Shown: one piece after another, positions 1 through 13,400 of the stretch | Numbering within the stretch: position 1 is the first letter of the stretch | Layout: every line of letters begins with the position of its first letter | Made by a program: the position numbers and the translations under genes | Notes under the pieces: generated by a model | Seen by the model: only the letters and a program-made list of their open reading frames with translations | Told to the model about the DNA's origin: nothing | The model's database searches: none | Assembly: GCA_964016875.1 (NCBI GenBank) | Contig: OZ024724.1 | Coordinates: 21,002,200 to 21,066,199, forward strand | DNA: 64,000 nt | Direction: 5' to 3' | DNA from: Fallopia convolvulus | Lineage: Eukaryota; Streptophyta; Magnoliopsida; Caryophyllales; Polygonaceae

Positions 1-612
1 CTCCAACCCATTTGTCAGACCAAAAATTTATTTTATTCCCATTTCCTAGAACCCATTTAATCCCCCGTGAAAGCGTTTCTCTGATATTAAGCAAACAACC
101 AAACTGCCAAGAAGTTACTTTCTTTTGATATTGGAATAGGTCTTGTGATCCTAAATATTTATCCTTAATAATTTGAACCCAAATATTATGAGGTTCAGTA
201 ATAATTTTCCAAAGAAATTTCATCTGGAGTGAAATATTCATATTTTGAGCCGTCCTACGACTAAGCCCTCCATTTTCTTTGGGAGAGCAAATTTTATCCC
301 AACTACAAAGAGGATGATGATTAGGACTGAACTTATTCCAAAAGAATGATTTATTAATTTTATCAATGTCATCCCATACCCCTTTGGGAAGGAGAAAGCT
401 TTGCATCAAATAACTAACTTGTCCTAACAAATTTGACTGAATTAGCACCGAACGGCCAACTTGAGAAATTGAATTAGCTTTCCACTGAGATAGTTGAGAT
501 TTTAATTTAGCAATTGTTTCAGTGAACATTGCATTTTGAACCCTACCTTTAAGAATATGAATACCTAAATATTTTTCCATAGTTGTAGTAACCTGAATAT
601 TTAAAATACTTG
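1..612 (-). pseudogene. LINE-A ORF2, region after the RT core
   Basis: Minus-strand translation shows the segment that follows the RT in plant LINE ORF2, including PHNIWVQIIKDKYLG and GIKWVLGNGNKINFWSDKW, which match the usual 'LW..ll..KY' and 'w.iGnG..i.fW.D.W' blocks. Frames are broken. It continues off the window edge. Confidence 0.7.
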
Positions 613-1002
613 CTAAAGAAATAGTAGGCGCTCTAGAAATGTTTGCTGAAGTTTAAAATAAACTTTTATGAAAATTAATAGACAGTCCAGAAATAGAGAG
701 AAAGTATTTAGGAATTCTTTAATGTAATTCATATTGGCGTAAGTTGCATTTGCAAAAGTAATAGTATCATCTGCGAAACTTAAAAAAAGGATACAAGTCC
801 CATTTTTAACTAGTTGAATACCAACATGAGGAAGTGTCTGTATCGAATCATTCTGAAGCGTTCTTGCAAGGTATACCATTGCAATTATAAAGATAAACGG
901 AGACAACGTATCTCCTTGACGGATACCACATGTGGGAGAGAACTCAAAACCAGTTTCATTATTAACTAAAACAGAGGAAGAGGAAGTAGAAATACATGTC
1001 AT
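613..1002 (-). pseudogene. LINE-A reverse transcriptase fragment with the catalytic FADD box
   Basis: The translation contains GIRQGDTLSPFIFIIAM (RT motif region B) followed by LSFADDTITFAN, the F/YADD catalytic box of non-LTR reverse transcriptases. About 129 codons stay open, then the frame ends. It is the direct continuation of the RT piece at 1047-1667 in another frame. No function is expected. Confidence 0.85.
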
Positions 1003-1046
1003 AACTAAATTAACCCAATGCAGATTAAATCCAAATTTAAGAAGAA

Positions 1047-1667
1047 TTACTCGAATAAAAACCCAGTCAATCTTATCTTATCCATATCTATTTTCAGGGC
1101 CATCCAACCTTTACTACCTTTTTTCTTTTTATGAAACGAGTGAAAAATCTCATGGGCAATTAGAATTTTATCCTGAATCAATCTGCCCCTTACAAAAGCG
1201 CCTTGCAGAGGATGAACTATTTTTGGTAACAAATGCGAAGTTCGATTAGCAAAAATTTCAGTAATAACTTTATAAACTGTATTGCACATGCTAATTGATC
1301 GGAAATGACCTATAGTTTTAGGATTTTCAATTTTTGGGATTACAGTAATAAAAGACTTGTTTATTGCTCTCAACATATGACCAAACTGAAAAAAGGCATT
1401 GACCGCGAGAAAAACCGAAGAGCCAACAATGGACCAATATTGTTGAAAAAATTCAGAAGTGAACCCATCCGGGCCCGAAGTTCTGTCTGCAGGCATTGCA
1501 AAAATTGCAGGTTTTATTTCTGAATGTGATGTCGATTTAATTAGAGCAATATTGTCAATGTCATTAATAAATTCCGGAATGATATTCAAATCATTTGGAA
1601 GTATTGAACACGAATTATTTTTAATAAATCTTTCTTTCATTTCTTCCGTAATTTGGTGAGAAATCAA
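1047..1667 (-). pseudogene. LINE-A reverse transcriptase N-terminal fragment
   Basis: A 206-codon open stretch shows SGPDGFTSEFFQQYW, INKSFITVIPKIENP, GHFRSISMCNTVYKVITE, GAFVRGRLIQDKILIAHE and ALKIDMDK: the fingers and palm start of LINE RT up to motif A, where the catalytic Asp is the D of KIDMD. The sequence then loses frame before motif B. Confidence 0.85.
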
Positions 1668-1733
1668 CTCATGGTCATAAAGGACCGTTCCAGTATTAGT
1701 TTGGAAGCTTAAAATGCGTTGTTTGGATCTGAT

Positions 1734-1922
1734 TTAGGAAACTGACTGAAAATATTTAGTATTTTTATCCAAATTTTGTAAATGTTTGACTTTTGCTCTT
1801 TGTTTCCAGAAATTATGTTGAAACTGTAAAAGCATATTATATTTTTTCAAATGTCTTTGTAGTTTTGCTAGAATTAGGGGATTAAAAGGATCATATAGAA
1901 GCATATCTTGCAGAGTCTGCAA
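1734..1922 (-). pseudogene. LINE-A endonuclease-RT linker fragment
   Basis: The peptide FWKQRAKVKHLQNLDKNTKY matches the conserved W.QRsk..wl..gD.NTkfFh block between endonuclease and RT of plant LINE ORF2. The same block occurs in LINE-D near 51150. Confidence 0.65.
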
Positions 1923-2106
1923 CTGTCGTTCTGAAATTTTTAACTGTTCATAATTATTAATAATTATTATTAATGTGATGTTTAGCCCATACTTTTGAAT
2001 ATTTCTTAAGGAGTTGAAGTTTCATAAAAATCCGAAACATACAAGAACCGTCTAGATGATAATGTCATATTTTTTGAACTAGTTTTGCATAAGTATGGTT
2101 TTGAAG

Positions 2107-2515
2107 TCAAGCATTTTCAAATCGAAAGGGAAATTTTCTAAAAAAACTTTTCTTGGAGATATAAAAAGTGATAAGACAATTGTCTAAAGTTGTGAAAGGA
2201 TGGTGGTGAACGTTTAAATTCGAAAATTCATGAGCTATTGATTGATGAATAAGCAGTCGATCAAGTTTTTCAAATGTATTTTCAGCGGAAGTTGAGCTTT
2301 TTCGCCAAGTGAAGGCGAAACCCGAACAATTGGCCTCAACTAAACCAAAGTGATTTTTGAAATTCAACATTCTAGAAAATCTAGAAGGTGATGGCAAAAA
2401 ACCATCTGATTTTTCCAAGGTGTTGGCAATTTTTTTTAAATCTCCTACCAAAATAAAAGGTAAATGAGAGTCTTGTATTATTTGTTTTAAATTGTTCCAA
2501 AAGCAATGATTAAGA
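2107..2515 (-). pseudogene. LINE-A AP-like endonuclease C-terminal fragment
   Basis: The translation carries HLPFILVGDLKKI (an altered GDFN box), then FGLVEANCSGFAFTWRK and FEKLDRLLIHQSI, the 'L.DlG..G..fTW.......ki..rLDR.l.' signature of LINE endonucleases. The last catalytic SDH-type box is degraded (TTLDN). Upstream sequence is lost. Confidence 0.75.
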
Positions 2516-4141
2516 AATTCAAATTATTATGAGAGTATTTTAAAATAATAAGGTTATTTAAATTTAAAAATAAACTACAATTATTGGTAAATGCATTTAG
2601 ACAAATAAGCAACCACATGCCACCCTTTGTACCTATACTTGGACATTTCGATAATTTTTTGGAAGCCACATTTCGATAATTTTTTAGAAGCCACATTTTC
2701 AAATTAATCCATTATAAGGTTCTACTTTTGTCTTAGTTTTCGCTAAGCAAAGAAAATTTAACTTGTTCACTTTTTTTAAAAAACCCAATTTTTTCCCATA
2801 AATTGGATCGACGCACACCTCTAACTAGGGGTGTCAATCGGGTGGGTCGGGTCGGGTCAATTTAGTTTCAGGTAAGTTCGGATTCGGGTCAAACTTTTAC
2901 CTTGTGATTTGGCGCTTTCCCAGTTTTTGCAATGGGAATCGGCAAATTTTAAATCACAAAAAACAAATCCAACTAGACCTAAAAGAAAGAATGGTAGCTC
3001 CTGGATTAAACTTAGAATGACTCTTCATCGTTTCCTTCCTTTTCCTTCCAACCAAACCATCTTTGTTGTTTTTCTTCCCTCTCATTTCCTTCTAACCAAA
3101 CATTACATAAATTAAATTTTCCTTCATAATTTTCTCTCCCCTTTTATAATTCTCTCACCCTCATATCCCTCCCCTCCACTCAACTTTTACCCTTCAACCC
3201 TTTGCCAAACACAGTGTAAATCTTACCCTTCAACCCTTTTGCCAAACACAGTGTAAATCTTACCCTTCAACAGAAGCCCAAAAACAACAAACTCTTGACC
3301 ATAGATCTCTCAAATAAAGAGAAATCCATAGCCAAAAACCCCAAGCACCATAAGCACAGTTCGAACAGAGCCAAAGAATTACAGATCCAGACTGAAAGGC
3401 ATAGTCTGAACAGCAAAGGCACTTGAAGATTCCAGCACTTCAATTAATTTACCCATCCTAGATAGATGGGTATTCGTTCCTCAGTGTTGACCAGTGCCGA
3501 AGGAGGATCTCACTCTTCACTGCCGGTAGCCATGATCGGCAGAAAGGAGGATGGTTGGCGTAAAAGGGTTAGGGAAAGGAAAAAACCTCATACCATGTAA
3601 GAGTATGAAAAGCCCATATTCATGTCATGAACAAAAGTCATATATGGGGTTTTCATTCCCGAACCCGATACCTTCATTCCCGATACCCGGTTACCAAATG
3701 CCCCCTAAAAGGGTTACCTTGTATTAGATAGAAGTCTGATTCCACGTAAGAATATGAAAAACCCATAAAAGGATTGCCTTGTATTAGATAGAATAAATAC
3801 AATATAGGATACATATCTGAACAGAATAACAAAGTGTGAGAAGCTCTCAACAAATAATATTCTATCCTATCTATTATTATTCTGAGTCTTCGGCAGATCA
3901 CGTGATTTATAGTATTTGATACGTTGTTACTATAATCGGACAACAATGCGTAAGATCATATACAACCCAGAAACATTACACCATACGAGTAGCAAATCTT
4001 TGCTTATTCAAGAGCATAACTATGTACATCAAGGCATCAAGCCATTTGAGCTAGCAAAACACACAGGACATGGCACCAATATCAGAGGAAGTGGCACAAG
4101 GAGAACAAATTTTGGATCCCTAATAAAAATTCAGTACATCT
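2516..4141. other. Intergenic stretch between LINE-A and SOS1; no gene seen
   Basis: No credible coding signal on either strand. It holds a 29-bp doublet near 2642-2699 (catttcgataattttttgga type), a 36-bp doublet at 3188-3260, and a pair of similar segments near 3712-3740 and 3770-3798 (both containing ccttgtattagatagaa). The segment around 3650-3715 (ggttaccaaatgcccccta) has the look of a transposon end, but no partner end was found. The SOS1 3'UTR should occupy the right part. Confidence 0.5.
3188..3260. repeat. 36-37 bp tandem duplication
   Basis: The unit starting tacccttcaaccctttgcca is present twice back to back with one T insertion, followed by the start of a third unit. Confidence 0.85.
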
Positions 4142-4450
4142 TCACGAGCCATGGTTAAAAGAGAGTCCACTTGGTGAGTCGATCCGTACAATGACATCCT
4201 CCGTACCTGACTCATCATCACTAGATTCGTCCATGACAACATTATGTTTTGCACTACGTGATGGTTGTCCTGCATCCGGTCTTCTAAGCTCTTCTTTGGG
4301 TCTTTTGGTCATCATGGCGGATCCTTCAGATCTGACAGTGAGGAGAGGTCGTCCATGACTCGATGGAACTCTCGGAAATGAAAGACTATGTGATGGCCTT
4401 GGATGGACGCTCCTTTGGAAGCTCCTTGCAGGCAATCGGTTCTTGGTCAC
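4142..4450 (-). CDS. SOS1: SOS1 exon 23 (residues 1042-1143, stop)
   Basis: Codes for VTKNRLPARSFQRSVHPRPS and ends DVIVRIDSPSGLSFNHGS plus TGA at 4142-4144. The acceptor is AAG|GTGACC. A second, duplicated acceptor 75 bp upstream (4525) is also in frame and would add 25 residues. The first residues of this exon differ from the GSMVN.-type continuation usual in SOS1, so this boundary is the least certain of the gene. Confidence 0.82.
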   Translation of the reverse strand: MTKNRLPARSFQRSVHPRPSHSLSFPRVPSSHGRPLLTVRSEGSAMMTKRPKEELRRPDAGQPSRSAKHNVVMDESSDDESGTEDVIVRIDSPSGLSFNHGS

Positions 4451-7400
4451 CTTAAAATTCGAGACAAAAAAAAAAAAATCACTTTGCAAACATACAAGAG
4501 TGGAGAAACTCGGGTTCTTGGTCACCTTGAAATTTGAGACAAACAAAAAAAATCACTTCGCAAACATACAAGAGTAGAGAAATTCGGGATTCTTCCTTCC
4601 AAAATTTAAAAAACGTATATTGAGGAGTTGTGTTAGAAAACATAGACCAACGCTCTATATTATTCCACTCTGTATCACTAAAAGAGTGGTCTTATTAGAA
4701 TCTTATATATATGAGGTTTCCATTTAAGGGAAAAGAATTTACCATGCTGCCAAAGATGCTCAACTGCATTGCTCTAGCCGACAAGTTCATTTGTTCATCC
4801 ACTGACTCGCTATTCTGATGGCGGTTTGCTGCCTGGTAATAGTGCTCAGGCCAGCTCATAAGACCACCATGTTCTCTTGATAAAGAGTTGCTAGAATTAT
4901 CCAATTGTACTAGTAATGAGGATGACCTTCTCTGTAGAGCCTCCGTTTCCAGCGCTGCTACGTCAATCATGATCACCCTAGCTCTTGTCTCAACATGGAA
5001 CAGTGACCCATGATAGCAGAAACTAGCTGATTTAGTCTCTGCATTATAAGGAAGAAATTAAGTGCTTACTTAGTAAATGCCTTAAACAGATATGATGACA
5101 CAAATAAGGAGTCAAAAAGTTAGAAAATATGTACGTAAAAAAAAAAAAGAATTAAGAATGGAAACTGACCTGTTTCGGCTTGGCTTGGGAGATTTGAATC
5201 CTCATCTGCAGGACATAGTGCAGCAGGAGATGTGATTAATTGCTCATGAGAAGTATGGCTTCTGATGAACCCTTCTAGAAGAAAGCCAATTGAATGGTGT
5301 GGTACTTCTATAGTTTCTCCACTTATATATGTAGTGATTGTTGATCTTTCTGCAATTAGTAGCCTCAAATCTTGCATTACCATCTTTTCAAATACTCGAG
5401 GAAGTAAGATCTTGGAAAGAACAATTACACTTTCCTACAAAAGATAAATAAAATAGCATCAGATTATAAGAGACCTGTCTTACATTGCTCATATCATATT
5501 CATATACCCTACATACTCGGTACCCAAAAAAACCTTTGGTTTAGCTTGAAAAAAAGAAGCAATTTGCTCATATAACTAAGGCAATTATTCACTGTTATAT
5601 GTCAAGCATTTACTTATCCATACAAAAATAGCACACACAGGTGGCATTAGACAACCCAGAATTATAGTTCAACTATGTCAGCTATTTTTGCAATCTCCCT
5701 CTCCTTTGTCAACTGTTAAGAGTTTCCTAGATCGGATTGCAAATGGCAACCAAAATTATAGTTCAACTATGTCAGCTAGATACGGATTATGAGTCACACT
5801 TCCTAATCTAAGCTTATGTGCAATTAAGTGAAAAAAAAGCACTTGCCATTCAATACAATTCACAACCAGTTATACGCAGATCTATTTATGTCATTCCTCC
5901 TTTGTACTCACAAGTCACAAATAAGGGCAAACCAGATTTATTGTCATATCATAGCTTATATCTACCTAAGGTTCCCATTGTGTTCTTGGGCTTCAAAATT
6001 GTGAGCTATGCATTTTAAATTTACGATGCAACTTACTGACTTTAAGTTCCCAGTTATTTGAAATGTATGCACACTGTGAATAAGACAAGATCAGAATAGT
6101 TGAAGAAAAGAGCTGTATGAATGATCTCACCTTCCAAAAGAAATCTTCCACTGAAGGGTCTGACCTGAGAACTGAGAGTAGCTTGTCAGTTTCAATAAAG
6201 AAGCAAAACACCACAGAATCTGTTGTCATATCCATGACGTAAGGCTTCCCAATAAGGACCTCATACAAGCCCAAAGTAGTTCCGTGTGTAAATGTTGGAT
6301 GAAGAGCATGCTTGCTTTTAATGACCTTGCTTGCCCACTGCAATCAAAATCTGTGTTGATTTTGTGCTGATGATGTGAAATGTAATAAAGATTTAAAATT
6401 CAACCGATTTCAGAATTTGGGGTTACCTTTACAACACCACTAGAGATCAACCAGATTCCATTTGGCTTTGATCCCTCCTTGTATAAAGTCATGCCACGTG
6501 GTTTCATAACTTCTTTGGTAGAACCAATGAGCAAATCACGGGATGTAGGAGGAAGGGCTCCTAATAAAGGATGTGCAGATATCATATCTCCAATCTTGGG
6601 AATCTTAACTAGAGGAGGATTGTGTAGAAGTCTCTTCAAGTCAGTCTGTACAACAGAGCTCAGATGACATACAACACCAACCCAGTGTTAACCCAAAATC
6701 CTCAACATTACAAGTAACTAGAAAATGAGTCAAAAATCTACCTCAACAGCATCATGAAGATGTAACATTTCTTTCTCCTCAAGTATTCCCACCTTCTCAA
6801 GGTTTTGAACATAATCAATTAAATGTTTCAACACAGCATGTGTTACTTGCCTTGTCTTAATGACACGTAAAACCTGAATATATAATGAACGTTAAGAGTT
6901 CCTCATTTTTTACATGCCGAAGGCCCTCTTCAGCAATTTCTTTAGATAAGAGCACAAGACAAAAAAAAAAAAAAAAAACAAGAAAAAAACGGAAGTTTCC
7001 TTGTCATGAAATGTAATATAAGTGCAACCGTGCAGTGGTATTAGGACAAAACTTGACCTGAGGAAAGCTCATGCGAACTTCTTCCAAGAACTTTTTAGCT
7101 TCCTCTCCTTCTGCCTCACTTTCATTACCAACAATAGAAGCAATTTCACTTTCACCTGCATAAATGGTTATTCAATAATGAGAAAGACATCTTAGAAAAA
7201 GCACAACTGTGAGGTCATGAAGCCTGAAAAGTCCAAATAGAGCCATCCAATAACCTAATTAATATAAATGTAAATCTTCCTTTCACCTAAAATAGAATTA
7301 ACTAAATTTATTGAGTGTTTATAAGTTATAAGGCACTAACCAATGAATTCATGCAGTTGCCTCCGTGCAATTCTATGAGCCCTGAGGAATGCAGCACATA

Positions 7401-10400
7401 TGTAGCATGCAGATTCCAGCCTCTCAACAGTGAAATATGTTACTAGTTTACGTGGACAAATGCTCATTTGAAGAAACTTGTAGTAACTTGGAAAATTAAC
7501 CTGAGATTTTAAACCTTTCCAATCACACAGTGGCTCATGTTCTACCATGTCAAGTGCCTCATCAACTGATTGCATTAAAATATTGGCAGTAATCTGTGTT
7601 ATCCTTCCTTCATCAAGCATCACCCAGTAAGCAGCTTGAACACCTAAATCAAAATGCTTCATTAGGAAGTTCAACACTACTAATCTCAACATTCCAAAAC
7701 ATATCTTTGAAGTACAGGATACTAGCTTATAACTTGATGAAGACAAGTTTCATCTACTTCTACTGCATATTTTATCTTGGAAAGTTGAGAGGTTCCATGT
7801 GGTTTGGTGTTATTGTAAATCAAGGCTATAGATGAACAGGGGGAAATCAGGTCATAGTGCAGAAGCCCACTTTTTGTGTTTATTGTGGAAACACCCTTTT
7901 ACTCTAGACAAAGTGTGAAATTGATAAAGTACAAAATCTGGCATGAAGATTTTAAAATGCAGAAGATTTATGCCAGAAAAGATTAGAGTGCTATTGAGCT
8001 AATCTTGATAAGGAATTAAAACTCGAACAGTTCCACAGGAAGAATAATACCATTCAACAGGCGAACACGGATATCTTTCAAGCTTGAGGGATCCAATGTG
8101 CTTCCAGAGTCGGTTTCATCATGGAGTTGCAAACGCTCTCCTTCAACACTATCTAAGCTTTTAATAAATCTCTTGACTGTGGGCCAATCGGCAGGTCCCA
8201 GTTCCTCATCTTCACCGAGGTCACCAAATGCCTCCAACGCCTTGTTCAACATTTCGTATTTTGTGAATTTTAAAATGCGTCCCTGTCAGACATAGTACTT
8301 ATCAGTCAATAAGCAATCACAGACATATATGTAGATCTAATTTCAGTGGGATATATGTATATACTTACTAAAATAGAATACAGTTGCAAAAATATTTACA
8401 TTGCCTACACAACTCATTTGCACCTACCCAAGCACTGTGATAATGTTTCATTTAACCATACTATTTTTTATTCAGCTCCTTCTCAAACTGCCCTTCTGCC
8501 ATTATAATTGTGGAGGCTTGCTTAGTTCTGACATCTCCCAGGACCTGCTCGTACACGAGCCTTTTGCTATACTTATTTTAATTTCAGCTCACATTTGCCG
8601 ACATTCATCACATGGTTTTTGCGCGTAACTAATAATCGTTTTAGCATGCAAAAACACATAGTTATGCTTAGTATTATGATGGGAGGATAAACTAAAGCTA
8701 AAAACTAATTTCATATGAAATAGATAAATCACGGAAGCCCCCTTAAGTAAAACCTGGGAGTTGACAGAAAGAAAAAGAGCTTACCTTTGCAGCTGATAAT
8801 CTATCCATCTTCAACAGATGCAAAACAAACTGTGTAGTCGATCCATTTACTATCAATGTCAAGAATACTATTCCGCCAGTGAAGAAAACAAACTGCATTC
8901 AAAATAAGGTCACCCCATAAGAATTCTCTAAACAATCTTAAAACATTCTGCCACCTACAAATTGAACGAGGAGCAGATTACAAGATCTGCAAACAACATA
9001 CCAGGGACCCAGTTTCAGAGTTGATACGTGACACGTCACCACTAGAACGCTGAAAGAATGAATGATAATATAGCTAATAAGACGCATTGGATTGCAGTAG
9101 AGTTTCATATACTAAACAAGAAGTCAAAAAATAGCAATCTGTTTTAATTGAAAACTAGTTAAAGAAGACAATATCTATATTACAAGGTTGTCCTCTGATA
9201 GGGGAAAAATATTTTTTGGGCATATTCTGCAAGGCAGGGGCAGGCAAATGTCAAGATCATGGTTCAAATGTAGTGTAGGTAAAAAAAGTACTGAAACTTG
9301 AGGAATTGTTCCATATTCCAGAAATTTTGTTTTTAACTTGAAATGCTAAAAGTATCTTATAGTTATTCTTGTTTTACATTCTACATGTTAAATTTTCTTA
9401 TAATTTTCAAAAAATTATTCTTTAATTTTCTGCGTGTGTGTGCACGCGCGCACACTAAAGGAGTCTTTTCGTGATGTGTTGGCCTCTCATTTATTTTGCC
9501 TACGTGTCATGGTGTTTTTGAATTGTTATTATTATTATTATCAATATTTTAGGACCCACCTTACTTTAGCTAATCAATTTTAACACTAATTAAAATAACA
9601 AATACTTAATATCCCTAAACTCATGGCATATCATTTTTTAGAAATTGAAACAATTTAGTTAGGCAAAAATCTTAAACAAAACCCGTGCATGGCATGCGGA
9701 TTCAACTAGTAAGTTCCCAAAGGGATTCATTGTCTACCATACCTTAATAGAAAGTGAAAGTGCTAATGCCACAGCACCTCGCAGACCAGACCAGACCAAG
9801 ATAATAGCTTCCTTCCAATCCAAGCCATAGCCAAGCTTCCGTAAAATTGGATACAATACTCCGACAACTATTACCCGAGAAACTTGGACGTATACATAAA
9901 GGAGGATCAGATAGCTCCAGGAATAACCTTAGAAAATGCAAACACAAATTTCTTGAGTCATAATAGTGATAGAAGAAAAAAGTTGATCATGTAAGTAATA
10001 GGTATTGCTAAAGGTGTTAAATTACTTGTCAGCTTGAAAAATCACTTTTAGTGCAAAAATTAGACAGGTTAACATGCCCACTATGTTTAACCTAGTAAGT
10101 GAACTTCCAGTAAGTCTGTTAGCAGGTATACAAATGCTGTTTGTTTCGGAAAAAAAATCATATCTTTTTCACATGCAGGATTTATATTCATCATCTTTTA
10201 TATATTATAGCAGATAACATACAATGCAACCTCACTCCTGAAATTAATGTAGAAAAACAAATATGAGATGGCAAGCATGTAGAAGTGCTCCTTATACAAC
10301 CAGATTTGATTCTTCTGTAAGGCTTACCATGGTTTATAAACAAGCCATCACTACTCAAAGCACTCTCTGCTATGACTGTACCACTGCATATCAATAAAAA

Positions 10401-13400
10401 TGATTTAGACAAACATAACATAGGAAAAGCACTGGGATGTAGTTAAAATGGAAAACATCAAAGAATTGGATCACCCAACACACACACACCTTGAAAGTAT
10501 AAGACAAGAAACAGAAACCTTATCATGACACTCTTACAATAGATGTTTCTTTAACATATTAACATTTGGCCAGTCAAGTACAGGATAAATTGATATCACT
10601 GGCCTTATATCTAGAGGTAGATATTCAAATTACTCCATAAGTATTCGAAATTTCTCATTACCCATTGTATGAAAGAATAGATAAAAGAATTTCAAATCCT
10701 AACTCCTAATAACCATTTATAACATAGTAAAGCATCCATTTTTTTGCAATGGTGGTCAAAGGGATCTAAAAGAAGTGAGGAGAAATGGAATTGATAATGG
10801 GTGCTTCATGAGTTCATGCCAAGAAACACCATAATCTCTTACAAAATATCAATATGATTGATTACAGAATAAATGAACAATGTCATGATGAATCTTGCCT
10901 CAAGATAAATATCAGCGTATTGGCAATGTAAGCAACCATTTCCCTGCAAAATAAACATAGGAAACAACAAGAATAAAAGACAATCAAAGTAAAAGCATAC
11001 ATATGTGAGAAGTGAGAACCAATTCATCAATAAATAAAACATTAAAAATATGCAGAGCACAGAAGAGTTCACACGGTTCACACCTGAGGAGCTTTAAGAC
11101 AAGAAAAGTTCCTACTACTGTGAAGCCATAATATTATATCGGGTGTGTTCTCAAAAGTCTTTATAAAGATAATTATATTTATAATGACATTGTTGTATCT
11201 GGAAAAGTGTGAAAAGGTCATTTTTCACACTTTCCAAGATACTAAAATGTCTTTAGAAGACATTTGAAGAACATACCCTTCACGAAAGTTTATCAAGCCA
11301 TAGAGAAACACTCATCTATCCTTAACAAATCATACATTGGAAAAAGAAAAAGAAAAAGAAGTGGGTGGACCTTCCCTGTTTCTTCCACAGTATGAACTCC
11401 AATTTTATCAGTTCCAACACTGTTGTTGCCCTGCATTTGCTCACTACTATGACTCCTAATCCCAACACAATTATTGCTTTAATAATCCCCCTCTCTTCCC
11501 AACTAAGAATTAGGTCATTATAAATTATTAATCTCAGTTTAGATCCTAGTAGAGAAATGGGAGGAAGAAAGAGGCAACAACTGCGATTGGGTTGCTGACA
11601 TGACTTTCTATTCTAATTCTAAGGCATTGACTTTTTGAAAAAAGACAAACCTAGGGAAATAGTACTTACCAAAAGTGATGCAAACTTTGTTGGCCATCAC
11701 CTTTGAAAGCTGTCCTGGCAGCTGCAGCATAAAACCTGCCAACAAACAACAGCTTAATGCAAAACATCTTTTCATGTCTAAATGGTATTTAACAGATATA
11801 ACACATATTACATTCCCAGAGTCATCACTGTTAATACACCAGATACATCAAGTCCTTCTTGAGCCTGCATTAACAAAAGAAAATACAATTATGGTAAGTG
11901 AAAACTGAAATGATAACAATATAATGGATTTCACCACCGAGCTTAAACAAATCTAAGTCTGTCTTAATGCTTTGCATTTTCCCTTCATTAATAAAATAAG
12001 TTAAAATCAGACTATATAACGGATTTCATGACCAAGATTATACAGATTTGATTTTAAGTCCAATTGCTTCATATTTCCCCCTCATGCATTGATTATTAAG
12101 ATAAAATAAGAGGGAAATGCATTTGAAATTACCACTCACTGATAATTTAAAAATTCGGAATAGTTCAAATTGCAACTATTTTATACTTTCCGCATACTTT
12201 AATATACTCACATGTCAACCCAGTACAATCCCGCTTTAAGGGGAGTTTGGGAGGTCAAGATGTATGTATCCTTCCCTAAGAAACCCAAGAGATTTTTTTT
12301 TCCGAAAGACCAAAAAATGACAAGAGCAAGACAAGAAAACTAAGTTCAGCTATGTGGCAAAAATGAATTAAATATACTTTCCACATACTTGAATATACTT
12401 TACTTATCAACCCAATGTAATCCCACTTTGAGCAGGGTCCGGGGGTGAAGATGTACGCACCCTTACCCCGAGAGATGTTTATGAAAGACCCAAAAATGAC
12501 AAAAGCAAGACAAGAAAACTATGTTAAACTAAATTCCGGATATCTAAATATTTTAAATAATTTATTAAGACATCAAACCTTTATAACAAGTAAAATATAC
12601 AAAACAAAAGAGATGGAGAAGAGGGAAAAAAGGAGGGGGGGGGGGGGGGGGGAGATCATAGTTCTTTTAGTTAAAATAAAATTTCCCTTGGCTAAGTAAC
12701 ATCTAAATTCACAACTTTCTACTTTTCTCCAAATCCTAAGAAAGGGTAAAACCTAAATTATTGTAACAAGTAACAAGTAATTTAACAATTTGAGAAATGA
12801 CATAAGAATGACAGACGAGGTTAACAACTCGAAGATATTCATAATGAAAACAACAATTCAAAATCATGAACAACAAACCTCAGCAAGTTTTAATATTAGC
12901 AAGAACTCAGTCACAATTGGTAAAAAGAAGAGCTAAGATATTAGGAAGCAACATACAGTGAAATAAGCAATATAGCTGACAGCAAGTGTCAATGTGATCT
13001 CGATCACTGTGTCATTGAATATAAATCCTATCCACAACACTGATGCTATTCCAAATGCTAGGCCTATCCCTACACTGGAGAAGAAGAAAGCGTTTTGGTA
13101 ATCGGATCCTTCCATTCATTCTAAAACTATAATGAGAACAAACTGTTACTTACGCTCCCAATGAGACTTGCACCAAGAATTTCAGGATGGATGCCCAGGT
13201 AAAACTTTTCCCAAGGACCATTTGATAAAATAGCTGATAGATAACAATTGCAGTCCTGAAAAAAATGAAAATAAGCACGTTCAGAAAATTTTGATTAAGG
13301 GTCGAGTACTCATGATATCCAATTCACTTGTGAATCGGTTTCTGAGAGAAAATGGAGAAAATGTAGGGCAGCGCTACATGCAGAAGCAAATTAGCAACAA

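Larger units (their letters stand above)
1..2515 (-). mobile_element. LINE-A: decayed L1-type non-LTR retrotransposon, truncated at both sides
   Basis: Fragments of one LINE ORF2 lie in the correct order on the minus strand: endonuclease end (2107-2515), linker (1734-1922), reverse transcriptase start (1047-1667), RT catalytic part (613-1002) and RT C-terminal region (1-612). The frame changes between nearly every piece and stops are frequent, so the copy is old and inactive. The 3' end lies beyond the left edge of the window. The 5' part (ORF1 and most of the endonuclease) is missing; similarity stops near 2515. Confidence 0.85.

Noticed and set aside
9460..9742. Insertion of a mobile element in SOS1 intron 12
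   Set aside because: AT-rich with no inverted ends or target duplication that I could define; left as intron.
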